From: Massilia psychrophila
GTDB taxonomy: Bacteria > Pseudomonadota > Gammaproteobacteria > Burkholderiales > Burkholderiaceae_D
Length of the DNA: 64,000 nt
Reading direction: 5' to 3'
Assembly (NCBI RefSeq): GCF_002760665.1
Contig: NZ_PDOB01000004.1
Span: forward strand, 108,187 to 172,186
Shown here: positions 16,999 through 24,818 of the stretch, in pieces
Numbering within the stretch: the stretch's first letter is position 1
Layout of the letters: each line of letters starts with the position of its first letter
Notes under the pieces: generated by a model
The model's database searches: none
Seen by the model: the letters and a program-made list of their open reading frames with translations, nothing else
What the model was told of the DNA's origin: nothing
Program-made: the position numbers and the translations under genes

Positions 16999-18201
16999 AT
17001 GAGTTCAATCAATCCATCCTTCCGTCGCGCCAAGTCGCAGCCGCTGGCCGATTCCTTGCGCGCTGCGCGAAATTATACGCTGGCCCTGTTCGATTGCTTC
17101 GCCGCCGAAGGGCTCGACGTGGCGGCGCACGTGCCGCAGCTGGCCACCGTCAACCCGCCGCTGTGGGAACTGGGCCATACGGCGTGGTTCGCCGAGTGGT
17201 TCGTATTGCGCCAGGCGATGTCGACCCATCCGGCGGCGGCGCAGCGCCATTCCCTGCTCAGCCAAGGCGACGACTGGTTCGATTCGAACCTGGTGGCCCA
17301 CCGTTCGCGCTGGACGCTCGATTTGCCGTCAGCCGGCGCGCTGAGGACTTACTGCCACGAAGTACTCGACCGCACGCTCGACAAGCTTTCGCGCGAGGCC
17401 GGCACCGACGAGGCGCTGTACCCGTACCGGCTGGCGCTGGCGCACGAGGACATGCATGGCGAGGCGATGCTGTACACGTTGCAGACGCTGGGCGTGGCGG
17501 TGCCGGCGCAGCTGCTGCATGGCGAACCGGCCGTCGTGCCCAGGCCCGAGATCGGCTACCCGGGCGGCACCATTGTGCTGGGCGGCGCGCAAGAGGACGG
17601 CTTTGTGTTCGACAACGAGAAGCCGCCGTTCCAGTGCTACGTCGCGCCGTTTCGCATCGATTGCGCGCTGGTGACGAATGCCCAGTTTGCCGATTTTGTT
17701 GCCGACGGCGGCTACCAGGACGGCCGGTTCTGGAGCGCGGCCGGCAGCGCCTGGCTGATGGGACAGGAGCGCTCGTCGCCGCGCTACTGGCAACGTCAGG
17801 CCGACCACGACCAGTGGCGCACGGTGCGCTTCGGCCGGGCCACAACGCTCGCCGCCTCCGAACCGGTGCGCCATGTCTGCCTGTTCGAAGCCCAGGCCTA
17901 CTGTGCGTGGGCCGGGCGGCGCTTGCCGACCGAGGCGGAATGGGAATACGCCGCCCTGTCGAGTCTGGCTGGCTTTGAATGGGGCCAGTTGTGGGAATGG
18001 ACCGCGTCGCCGTTCGAACCCTACCCCGGCTTCGTGGCCGACCGCTACGGCGAATATTCGGCGTCGTCGTTCATGACCCACCAAGTGCTGCGCGGCGCCT
18101 CGTTCGCCACGCCGGCGCGCGCGCTTTCGGCGCGGTTTCGCAATTTTTATCTGCCGCAACGCGACGACATGTTCGCCGGCTTTCGGACCTGCGCGTATTG
18201 A
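16999..18201 (+). CDS. senA: Selenoneine synthase SenA (EgtB paralogue)
   Basis: A 400-residue non-heme iron enzyme related to EgtB. The DinB-like part has iron ligands His60 (WELGHTAW) and His149/His153 in HEDMH. The C-terminal part is formylglycine-generating-enzyme-like (RRLPTEAEWEYAA; RGASFATPARALSARFRNFY). Known SenA joins hercynine to the SenB selenosugar, giving the selenoxide precursor of selenoneine. The assignment rests on the EgtB-like fold plus adjacency to senB and selD, and on clear divergence from the window's own EgtB. The start ATG 16999 is preceded by TACAAT at 16987-16992, close enough that the transcript may begin at the ATG. Hercynine would come from egtD at 1.2 kb. Confidence 0.88.
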   Translation: MSSINPSFRRAKSQPLADSLRAARNYTLALFDCFAAEGLDVAAHVPQLATVNPPLWELGHTAWFAEWFVLRQAMSTHPAAAQRHSLLSQGDDWFDSNLVAHRSRWTLDLPSAGALRTYCHEVLDRTLDKLSREAGTDEALYPYRLALAHEDMHGEAMLYTLQTLGVAVPAQLLHGEPAVVPRPEIGYPGGTIVLGGAQEDGFVFDNEKPPFQCYVAPFRIDCALVTNAQFADFVADGGYQDGRFWSAAGSAWLMGQERSSPRYWQRQADHDQWRTVRFGRATTLAASEPVRHVCLFEAQAYCAWAGRRLPTEAEWEYAALSSLAGFEWGQLWEWTASPFEPYPGFVADRYGEYSASSFMTHQVLRGASFATPARALSARFRNFYLPQRDDMFAGFRTCAY

Positions 18202-18356
18202 TGGCGCTCGCGGCAACGGCGGATGCAACGGCAGTTGCCGCGCTCGCGCCGGCGTTTTTCCGGTACCATGTCGACCGCGGGAAGCGCGCGCCATGCGCCC
18301 CTCGGATTGTATGCCGACCCGTTTCAGCCTTCCTTCAGACTAATCGATTGAAAACC

Positions 18357-18587
18357 ATGACTTTATTTGCCGCACCCGTGTTCGACGCCACCGTAATTTT
18401 TGAAGACAAAGAGCTGTTCAAGGGGAAGGGCGGGGCGTCGCTGTGGGCCGAAAAACTGGCGGTCGAGATCAAGAGCGCGGTGACGGTCGAAAAAGTCGGC
18501 ACCGGCTGGGCCCTGTGCGGCCGGGTCGACGGCATCGACTGCCGGTGGGGCATCCACGGCCAGCGACTGAAGCGTTTTAATACCTGA
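18357..18587 (+). CDS. Hypothetical 76-residue protein
   Basis: A short frame beginning MTLFAAPVFDATVIFEDKEL, with a plausible mixed alpha/beta composition and codon use similar to neighbours. It contains FKGKGGASLWAEKL and ends GIHGQRLKRFNT. I do not recognise the family. It lies 155 nt after senA on the same strand and may ride on that transcript or have its own promoter. A link to selenium metabolism is not suggested by any residue pattern. The start at 18357 is the first ATG after a purine-poor leader. Confidence 0.5.
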   Translation: MTLFAAPVFDATVIFEDKELFKGKGGASLWAEKLAVEIKSAVTVEKVGTGWALCGRVDGIDCRWGIHGQRLKRFNT

Positions 18588-18720
18588 TTGCCAGCTTCGG
18601 CATAAAAAGTTTAACGGTGAAATGATTTAGTTCAGTAAATTTTTGCCAAAATAACTAACTGGTGGAAAATGATGCATCACCGCCTGCCGCGCCAGGCGAT
18701 GCCGTTATCCGACCAGCTGC

Positions 18721-18760
18721 GCCTGCTTTGCCTTGCTTCGATTGCTTCGGTAAAGCAGGC
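18721..18760. other. Large hairpin between convergent genes
   Basis: GCCTGCTTTGCC (18721-18732) pairs with GGTAAAGCAGGC (18749-18760): a 12-bp stem with one G-T pair and a 16-nt loop. It lies between the 76-residue gene and a convergent gene. No T-run follows on either strand, so it may be a Rho-independent-like roadblock or a transcript 3'-end structure rather than a classical terminator. Confidence 0.55.
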
Positions 18761-18786
18761 GGCGCAGGCTGCGCCCTGGCTTGGCT

Positions 18787-19497
18787 TTATTTGCCCAGCA
18801 GCGTCAGCGACTGGTTCCAATGATCGGCCCATTCAAACAAAAACGCGTGGGTGCCGAAGGCACGCTTCAGCTGCGGCATTGGCACTCGGTGCACTTCGTT
18901 CAGGCCAAGCGCCAGGGTGACCGGATTCCACAGCGCCTTGTTCTTGGCCTTGCGGGCGCTGCCTTTTACGCGCGCGCCGTCGTCGCCGAAAATTCCGCCG
19001 CCGTCGGCCAGCGCCTGTGCGAGGTCGAACCTGACCAGGCCGGCAAACCCCGCCAGCACCTGCTCCCTGCCGATTCCGGCCTGCGATTCCTTTGCCGCCA
19101 CCACCTTGACCGGCTCGGGTTCGGCCTCGTGCCTGAGTTTCCCCGCCAGCTTTTCCACCTCCTTTTTCAGGAAACGCAGTTCGTGCAACTCGCGGCGAAA
19201 CCCCGGCGGTGGCAGCCGGGTGACGATCTTGTAGGCGTCCTTGGTAATGGTGATGAGGACGTCGTCGCTGCCGGCGGCGAGCCGTTCGGTATCGCCTTCG
19301 AAAAAGATCGGCGCCGCGTAACCGCCGTTGGCGTCGCCGAACAGGTCGGGATAGGCGGCGTCGTAATCAAGCCAGACCCACGGCGTCAAGCCGGAGCCGA
19401 TCAGGCGGGCCAAAGTCCACGGCGTGGCGGTTTGCCCGGCGAGCCAGTCGCAAGATTGTTCGGTGGTGGCCCGGAAGGGCAGTTCGGTGGTGGTCAT
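18787..19497 (-). CDS. Hypothetical protein, 236 residues
   Basis: No family recognised. The N-terminal 45 residues (RATTEQSCDWLAGQTATPW onward) look like a short helical recognition domain, residues about 100-125 form a lysine/glutamate-rich helix (FLKKEVEKLAGKLRHEAEPE), and the C-terminus ends WADHWNQSLTLLGK. No signal peptide or membrane segment. Coding potential is good: the frame is full length, composition is like the neighbours and the start ATG at 19497 follows AGGAACC. A terminator separates it from the helicase gene upstream, so it is expressed independently. A cytosolic DNA-binding-type protein is a guess only. Confidence 0.65.
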   Translation of the reverse strand: MTTTELPFRATTEQSCDWLAGQTATPWTLARLIGSGLTPWVWLDYDAAYPDLFGDANGGYAAPIFFEGDTERLAAGSDDVLITITKDAYKIVTRLPPPGFRRELHELRFLKKEVEKLAGKLRHEAEPEPVKVVAAKESQAGIGREQVLAGFAGLVRFDLAQALADGGGIFGDDGARVKGSARKAKNKALWNPVTLALGLNEVHRVPMPQLKRAFGTHAFLFEWADHWNQSLTLLGK

Positions 19498-19578
19498 GGT
19501 TCCTTGCGTGCCGAAATGGCGCGATTGACGATAATGCCACGCCGCGCCGACGCGCGTACGTCGGCGTCGGCAGGCAAA

Positions 19579-19606
19579 AAAAACGGCTACCGAAGTAGCC
19601 GTTTTT
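19579..19606 (-). terminator. Bidirectional intrinsic terminator after the RhlE-like gene
   Basis: AAAAACGGCTAC (19579-19590) and GTAGCCGTTTTT (19595-19606) form a perfect 12-bp stem with a CGAA loop and T-runs on both strands. It lies 38 nt past the helicase stop and separates it from the following minus-strand gene. Confidence 0.85.
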
Positions 19607-19644
19607 CATTTGTCGATTCGAACAATAGATCGACTAACGCTCGA

Positions 19645-21045
19645 TTAACGCTCGGTGAACGAACGGCGGGTGCCGTCAGCCGGACGTGGATTCGAACCCT
19701 TGTAGCCGCCGCCGCCTTCGCCGCTGCGCGGTGCGTTCGGCTTGCTGAAGGTGCGCTGGCCTGGCTTGGACGGAGCGGAGCGGTTGTCGCCCGGCTTCCA
19801 GCTGCCTGGACGTGCTGCCGAACGCGGCGCCGAAGCGGTGCGCTTTGGCTCGAAGCCTTCAACCACGTTCACCGGAATCAGCTGCTTGGTGAAACGCTCG
19901 ATGCGCTTGACGTTCATGCCTTCGGCGTGGTTCACCAGCGAAATTGCCAGGCCGTTGCGGCCGGCGCGACCGGTACGGCCAATGCGGTGGACATAGTCTT
20001 CCGGGAACTTTGGCAAGTCGTAGTTGAACACGTGGGTAATGTTCGGCACGTCGATACCGCGGGCGGCAACGTCGGTGGCGACCAGCACCTTGACCTGGCC
20101 GCGGCGCAGGCTGTCGAGGGTACGGTTACGGGCGCCCTGGTGCATGTCGCCGTGCAGTGCGGCAGCCGAGAAGCCGGCGATGTTCAAGCGGTCGGCGATG
20201 GTGTCGGCGTCACGCTTGGTGGCGGTGAACACCACGGCCTGGTCGAGCGTTTCGTCGCGCAGCAAGTGGTCGAGCAGGCGGTTCTTGTGCGACAGGTCGT
20301 CGACGAAGTGAACGCGTTGCGAGATGTTGTCGTGGCGGCTCGACGAGCTGGCAATCTGGATCACCATCGGATCGGTCGTGATACGGCGTGCCATGTTGCC
20401 GACCATGCCGTCGAGCGTGGCCGAGAACAGCATCGTCTGGCGGTTGGCCGGCGTCGCTGCAATGATCTTCTCGATGTCGTCGATGAAGCCCATGTCGAGC
20501 ATGCGGTCAGCTTCGTCGAGCACCAAGATTTCGAGTTCCGAGAAATCGATCTTGCCCGACTCCATGTGGTCGATCAAACGGCCAGGCGTGGCGACCAGGA
20601 TTTCCGGGTTGCGTGCCAGCAGTTGCATCTGTTTCGGGTAAGGCATGCCGCCGAGGATGGAAACGGCCTTGATGCGGCGGATTCCTGTGCCGTATTTTTC
20701 AGTCGCTGCCGTCACTTGCAGTGCCAGTTCGCGGGTCGGGGTCAACACCAGCATTTTCGGCTGGGCCGCTTTGAAACGTGGACGCTCGCCACGGGCGCGC
20801 GCCGACTGCGCTTCTTGTGCGGCTGTTTTGGCGGCTGGCGATTGCTCGGCAACTGCGAATTTGTGCAGGGCAGGCAGCATGAACGCGGCTGTCTTGCCGG
20901 AACCGGTCTGCGACGACACGAGCAGGTCGCGCCCTTCGATGGCGGCAGGTACGGCTTGCGCCTGCACTGGCGTTGGAACGGTGTAACCGGCTTCGATGAC
21001 GGCCTTGACGATGGACTCGTGTAAACCTAATGCTTCAAAACTCAT
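19645..21045 (-). CDS. rhlE: DEAD-box RNA helicase, RhlE type
   Basis: A 466-residue ATP-dependent RNA helicase. Q-motif region (FEALGLHESIVKAVIEAGY) at the start, Walker A SSQTGSGKT near 44-52, PTRELA, LDEADRML (DEAD box), SAT, and the C-terminal domain with HGDMHQ and HRIGRTGRAG. The last 70 residues are basic and Gly/Ser/Pro rich, the RNA-binding tail typical of RhlE. Roles in the family are ribosome assembly and mRNA turnover, often at low temperature. The 5' untranslated region appears unusually long (about 280 nt from a TATAGT promoter), which would allow post-transcriptional control. Could also be named after other RhlE paralogues; DbpA and CsdA are less likely. Confidence 0.9.
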   Translation of the reverse strand: MSFEALGLHESIVKAVIEAGYTVPTPVQAQAVPAAIEGRDLLVSSQTGSGKTAAFMLPALHKFAVAEQSPAAKTAAQEAQSARARGERPRFKAAQPKMLVLTPTRELALQVTAATEKYGTGIRRIKAVSILGGMPYPKQMQLLARNPEILVATPGRLIDHMESGKIDFSELEILVLDEADRMLDMGFIDDIEKIIAATPANRQTMLFSATLDGMVGNMARRITTDPMVIQIASSSSRHDNISQRVHFVDDLSHKNRLLDHLLRDETLDQAVVFTATKRDADTIADRLNIAGFSAAALHGDMHQGARNRTLDSLRRGQVKVLVATDVAARGIDVPNITHVFNYDLPKFPEDYVHRIGRTGRAGRNGLAISLVNHAEGMNVKRIERFTKQLIPVNVVEGFEPKRTASAPRSAARPGSWKPGDNRSAPSKPGQRTFSKPNAPRSGEGGGGYKGSNPRPADGTRRSFTER

Positions 21046-21329
21046 TGTTTATTTCTTTCGGTATAGATCAGCGCCCGAGCGCATGCCCGGAGCGCAAAAT
21101 AGCAACGCCAACCAACATAACGAAATGACTCAGAATTGAAAGAAATTTCGGCACAAAAGCTTTGCGCCGGGACGGTGTCAGGTTCGACACACAAGGCGGG
21201 AGGGCTTTATAGAGGGGTATCTGACGATACGCCCCAGGGCTTGCGAAGCTGCTTGTTTTGCTTTTATGTAACTGCTTTAACTGCCACTGTCGGAAACTGC
21301 CGGCAGATATATTGCAGCGCACAAACGAC

Positions 21330-21359
21330 ACTATACAGTAGTTTCACTGTGCGTGTACA
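21330..21359 (-). promoter_or_regulatory. Candidate promoter of the RhlE-like gene
   Basis: Minus strand TGTACA (21359-21354) and TATAGT (21335-21330) are separated by 18 nt, predicting a start near 21323, about 278 nt upstream of the ATG. The leader between 21046 and 21323 has no protein gene in a sensible frame. Confidence 0.45.
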
Positions 21360-21390
21360 GCGAACTGTGGTGTATGGGCCGCAGCGCAGC

Positions 21391-21416
21391 AAAAAAAGCG
21401 GACGGCATGCCGTCCG
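21391..21416 (-). terminator. Intrinsic terminator of mltD
   Basis: CGGACGGCATGCCGTCCG (21399-21416) is an 18-nt perfect palindrome followed on the minus strand by C and seven Ts (21397-21391). It lies 22 nt after the mltD stop. Confidence 0.85.
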
Positions 21417-21437
21417 TCCCGGTGACGATGACGTCGA

Positions 21438-22823
21438 TCAGCTGGCGCGCTTGCGGTGGCGTGACTGTGGCTCTGCCACCATCGCCTTGGCGCGCTTGCC
21501 GGTGACCCGGCTCTTGATTTCGGCCACGGCGTTGGCCGCGCGCGCCTTGAGCTTTTGCGCGCGGCTCTCTGGCTGGGCGCGCCGCGCGCCGCGCGCGGTG
21601 CTGCGTTCCGCTTCGAAAGCGAGGACGGCGTTGTCGACGATCTGCTCGGCAATGTCGATATTGGCCGACGTCGAGATCTTCGGCACCAGGATCGTCGAGC
21701 CGGCCCGCACGCTGCTCTTGGCAGGGATGTTGTTGGCCTGGCGGATCACTTCCGGGGTCGTGCCGAAACGCGACGCCAGGCTGGCGATGCTTTCCCGGGC
21801 GCCGGTGATCTTGTGCGTGGTCCAGGTCGACAGCGATTGGCCCCATTTTGCCAGGTTGGTGGTGAACTTCTCCGCGTTCTCTTTCGGCAGCAGGATCTTG
21901 GTCTGCTCGTCGCCGATGATGACCGGGCGGTTGAATTGCGGGTTGAGCGCCTTGAATTCATCGACCGACAACTCGGCCAACTGGGCCGCGATGGTAAGGT
22001 CGATATCGCTGGTTTTGTCGATCGCGGTGAAATACGCTTCGTTGCCGATCGGCGGCAGGGACACGCCGAACTGCCCCGGGTTGGCGATGATGTTCTTGAC
22101 CGCCTGCAGCTTGGGCACGTAGTTGCGCGTTTCGGCCGGCATCAGGTCGGCGAGGCTCTCGAAATCGGTCGGCTTGCCGAGCGACTGGTTTTTCTTGATC
22201 GCTTTCTGGACGTTGCCTTCGCCCCAGTTGTAAGCGGCCAGGGCCAGTGGCCAGTCGCCGAACATGCCGTATAACTTTTGCAAATAGGACAGGGCGGCAT
22301 CGGTCGAGGTCAGCACGCCGCGGCGCTCGTCCTTGAACATGTTCTGCTTGAGGTTAAAGTCCTTGCCGGTGCCGGGCACGAACTGCCACATGCCAGCGGC
22401 GTTGGCGCTCGAATAGGCTTGCGGATTGAAGGCGGACTCGATGATCGGCAGCAGCGCCAGTTCGGTTGGCATGCCGCGTTTTTCAAGTTCCTGGACAACG
22501 TGGTACAGGTAGCGCGACGCGCGCGCCGATGTGCGGGCGATATGGTCGGGACGGGTGCGGTACCAGGTCACGTGTTTGTCGACCAGCACGTTATTGATGT
22601 CAGGGATGGCGTAGCCGGTGCGGATCCGGCCCCACAAGTCCGCTTCCTTGAAGTCGTCGGCCTTCAGCACCGATTGCGGCGGCGACATCGGCGTGATCTT
22701 GGCGACGGCGCCGGACGTGCCCGCCTGCGGCGGTACGGAAACATCGTTGGCGTAGCTGACGACGGGAGCGGCCAGGAACATCAGCGCTGCCAGGGATACG
22801 GTCTTGCGGGTCATGTGTGGCAT
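21438..22823 (-). CDS. mltD: Membrane-bound lytic murein transglycosylase D
   Basis: Cleaves the MurNAc-GlcNAc bond of peptidoglycan with formation of 1,6-anhydroMurNAc in the periplasm. The 461-residue protein has a signal peptide (cleavage after Ala25). The SLT catalytic domain has the general acid at Glu129 in PIIESAFNPQAYS and the AAGMWQF and ALAAYNWGEGNV motifs. A LysM-like repeat lies near residues 340-385 and a basic, disordered C-terminus follows. No lipobox is seen, so it is probably periplasmic rather than lipid-anchored. The start at 22823 is preceded by GGAAG five bases upstream; ATG 22814 is an alternative. It ends with a strong terminator. Confidence 0.93.
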   Translation of the reverse strand: MPHMTRKTVSLAALMFLAAPVVSYANDVSVPPQAGTSGAVAKITPMSPPQSVLKADDFKEADLWGRIRTGYAIPDINNVLVDKHVTWYRTRPDHIARTSARASRYLYHVVQELEKRGMPTELALLPIIESAFNPQAYSSANAAGMWQFVPGTGKDFNLKQNMFKDERRGVLTSTDAALSYLQKLYGMFGDWPLALAAYNWGEGNVQKAIKKNQSLGKPTDFESLADLMPAETRNYVPKLQAVKNIIANPGQFGVSLPPIGNEAYFTAIDKTSDIDLTIAAQLAELSVDEFKALNPQFNRPVIIGDEQTKILLPKENAEKFTTNLAKWGQSLSTWTTHKITGARESIASLASRFGTTPEVIRQANNIPAKSSVRAGSTILVPKISTSANIDIAEQIVDNAVLAFEAERSTARGARRAQPESRAQKLKARAANAVAEIKSRVTGKRAKAMVAEPQSRHRKRAS

Positions 22824-23359
22824 AGGCTTCCATTGATGCGTCCGGGTAACTTGGACTGACGATGAATGAGTTGCGAGTGTACGGACCAGTTATCAAGCTA
22901 GTCAAGCATTAATCTTGCTCGGTTACACAATTTATTAACAACTTTTTTGCCCCCCCAATTAACCGATGAAAACAGAAAATGATGGGGGTATGCTTGGATT
23001 GGATCAATAGTGCGTGCTGTTTCATCAGGGTTTTACCCAATACCCCCGGGGGTATAGGTAATTTGACAGCCATGAAAAAGAACGCCCGCCGAACCGGAAT
23101 GTTGCCTCTTTTGTATTATATAGATAATCAGGCAATACGAAGCATTGACTGATTTTTACCGGCAGCGGTTCAATTTTCGGGGTGGGGAAAATTGGCGTAA
23201 AGGAGGGCGCGATCGCGCACTGCCGTCTTCCAACGATAGATCGCAGTAGCATCTCAATGGTTCCCGACAGTTCTTGATATTTCTGCTACCGGCACCGGCG
23301 CCGCCAGTGCCGTACAATTTGCCTGTCGCAGCCTGCGCCCCTCTTTTGAAAGCACCACC
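22824..23359. other. AT-richer intergenic stretch with a 14-nt palindrome
   Basis: 536 bases between divergent mltD and the DUF1415 gene. TACCCCCGGGGGTA at 23041-23054 is a perfect palindrome. The part from 22860 to 23160 is markedly richer in A/T than the surroundings and includes TATATAGATAAT-like blocks near 23117 that could serve as -10 elements. No protein gene, tRNA or terminator is convincing. Confidence 0.5.
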
Positions 23360-23929
23360 ATGAGTACCGCTTACCTGAACGCCGACGATGACCAGATCAT
23401 CGCCGCCATCGAAAACTGGCTGGAGAAGGCTGTCATCGGCCTGAACCTGTGTCCGTTCGCCAAAGCCGTGCACGTGAAAAAGCAGGTGCGCTACGTTGTA
23501 TCCAGCGCCACCACACCGGAAGCCTTGCTCGAGCAATTGATGGAGGAATTACAGCGCCTGTCCGACACCGACCCCGAGGAAATCGACACCACGCTGTTGA
23601 TCCACCCGTTTGTGTTGACCGACTTCCTCGACTATAACGAGTTCCTCGACGTCGCCGACGCCGCGGTGGAAGACATGCAACTGGACGGCGAGCTCCAGGT
23701 CGCCAGCTTCCATCCGCAATACCAGTTCGCCGATACCGACATCAACGACATCGCCAATTACACCAACCGCGCGCCGTATCCGATCTTGCACCTGCTGAGG
23801 GAGGCAAGCATCGACCGCGCGGTCGAGGCCTTTCCCGAAGCGGAGCAAATCTTCGAGAAAAATATGGAAACGATGGAAAACCTGGGCCACGATGGCTGGG
23901 ACGCGCTCGACGTCGGTCCAGCCAGGTGA
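23360..23929 (+). CDS. DUF1415 family protein
   Basis: A 189-residue cytosolic protein that begins with the family's ENWLEKAVIGLNLCPFA signature near residue 18, followed by TTLLIHPFVLTDFLDYNEFL and HPQYQFADTDINDIANYTNR. The family is widespread in proteobacteria and has no established function. The conserved cysteine in NLCPFAK and clusters of His and Asp suggest metal or redox chemistry, but that is conjecture. The next gene, a DUF1289 protein, starts 8 nt after its stop, so the two are one transcription unit. Confidence 0.88.
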   Translation: MSTAYLNADDDQIIAAIENWLEKAVIGLNLCPFAKAVHVKKQVRYVVSSATTPEALLEQLMEELQRLSDTDPEEIDTTLLIHPFVLTDFLDYNEFLDVADAAVEDMQLDGELQVASFHPQYQFADTDINDIANYTNRAPYPILHLLREASIDRAVEAFPEAEQIFEKNMETMENLGHDGWDALDVGPAR

Positions 23930-23936
23930 GGCGCTA

Positions 23937-24137
23937 ATGGACGCCAAGCCAAAATCGGCGCCAGCGCGGCCCGACACCCCTTGTGTCGCGGTCTGCTCCA
24001 CCACCTTCGACGACGTCTGCCGCGGCTGCGGTCGCACGGTAGCCGAGGTGGCGCACTGGGTGTCGATGAGCGAGCCGCAAAAGGAGCTGGTCTGGCAGCG
24101 CATCCTGGCGCAGGGTTACCCGCGCCGCAACAGATGA
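23937..24137 (+). CDS. DUF1289 family protein (small Cys-rich)
   Basis: A 66-residue protein with four cysteines arranged as PCVAVCSTTFDDVCRGCGRT, the signature of DUF1289, likely a small zinc-binding fold. The family commonly accompanies oxidoreductases or stands alone in proteobacteria and has no assigned role. The start at 23937 lies just after the DUF1415 stop; a frame open further 5' overlaps that gene and is discounted. Confidence 0.82.
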   Translation: MDAKPKSAPARPDTPCVAVCSTTFDDVCRGCGRTVAEVAHWVSMSEPQKELVWQRILAQGYPRRNR

Positions 24138-24157
24138 CCTGACGGGCTCGTCAGCAG

Positions 24158-24664
24158 TTAAAAACTGCCGATAAAATCCTTCTTGCCCACTTCCACGCCG
24201 TTGTGGCGCAAGATGTCGTAGGCCGTGGTCGCATGGAAATAGAAATGCGGCAGCGCGTAATGCATCAAATAAACCTGGCCCTTCCATTGCTTGGCCTTTT
24301 CGCCGCTGCCGGTGGTGATGTCGCGCTGGGCGCTCGCTTCGATGCCGTCCTGCGGCAAGCTGTCGATGAAGGCGACGGTCTTGGCGATGCGCGCCTTCAG
24401 GTCGGCAAACGTCTGCTCGTTGTCTTCATATTTCGGCACGTCGACGCCGGCCAGCCGCGCCGCCGCGCCCTTGGCGAAGTCGGCCGCTACCTGGACCTGG
24501 CGGATGAAAGTGAACATGTCGGGGAACAGCCGCGCCTGCAGCAACGCGGCCGGCTCGATCTTCTTTTCGGTGACATGCGCTTCGGCCTTGCCGATAATCG
24601 CCGACAAGCTGTTCAAAATTTGTTTGAAAACCGGTGCGGATGCCGAGTACATGGAAAACGTCAT
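24158..24664 (-). CDS. DUF1993 family protein
   Basis: A 168-residue helical protein. TFSMYSASAPVFKQILNSL at the start, RLFPDMFTFIRQVQVAADFAKG in the middle and HYALPHFYFHATTAYDILRHNG near the end are features of DUF1993, which is related to the DinB-like four-helix fold and carries conserved histidines near the C-terminus. The role is unknown; metal binding is plausible. It is divergent from a TetR-type gene with 154 nt between the starts, so the TetR protein may regulate it. Confidence 0.82.
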   Translation of the reverse strand: MTFSMYSASAPVFKQILNSLSAIIGKAEAHVTEKKIEPAALLQARLFPDMFTFIRQVQVAADFAKGAAARLAGVDVPKYEDNEQTFADLKARIAKTVAFIDSLPQDGIEASAQRDITTGSGEKAKQWKGQVYLMHYALPHFYFHATTAYDILRHNGVEVGKKDFIGSF

Positions 24665-24783
24665 GATTAGTCCCTTTAATTAAGTGCTGCGATCATAACA
24701 AGCGGCGCCGATTCGTGCTTGCCGGACAGTTGTGCGGCCAGCCCGCAGATACCTGGCCGACGCTGGGCGGAGCAGGGTCCGCC

Positions 24784-24817
24784 TTGACAGTTTCAAATAG
24801 AATGGCTATTCTATTTG
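24784..24817 (+). promoter_or_regulatory. Promoter with embedded palindromic operator of the TetR gene
   Basis: TTGACA (24784-24789) and TATTCT (24807-24812) are 17 nt apart. CAAATAGAAT (24794-24803) and ATTCTATTTG (24808-24817) form a perfect 10-bp inverted repeat with a 4-nt centre that covers the spacer and the -10. The start of transcription predicted from the -10 falls at the ATG (24819), so the mRNA may be leaderless. The layout is that of an autorepressed TetR promoter. Confidence 0.75.
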
Positions 24818-24818
24818 T

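Noticed and set aside
16999..18201. The second EgtB-like gene as a duplicated ergothioneine enzyme
   Set aside because: It differs strongly from the EgtB at 2184-3443 and lies between selenium genes, so SenA is the better call.
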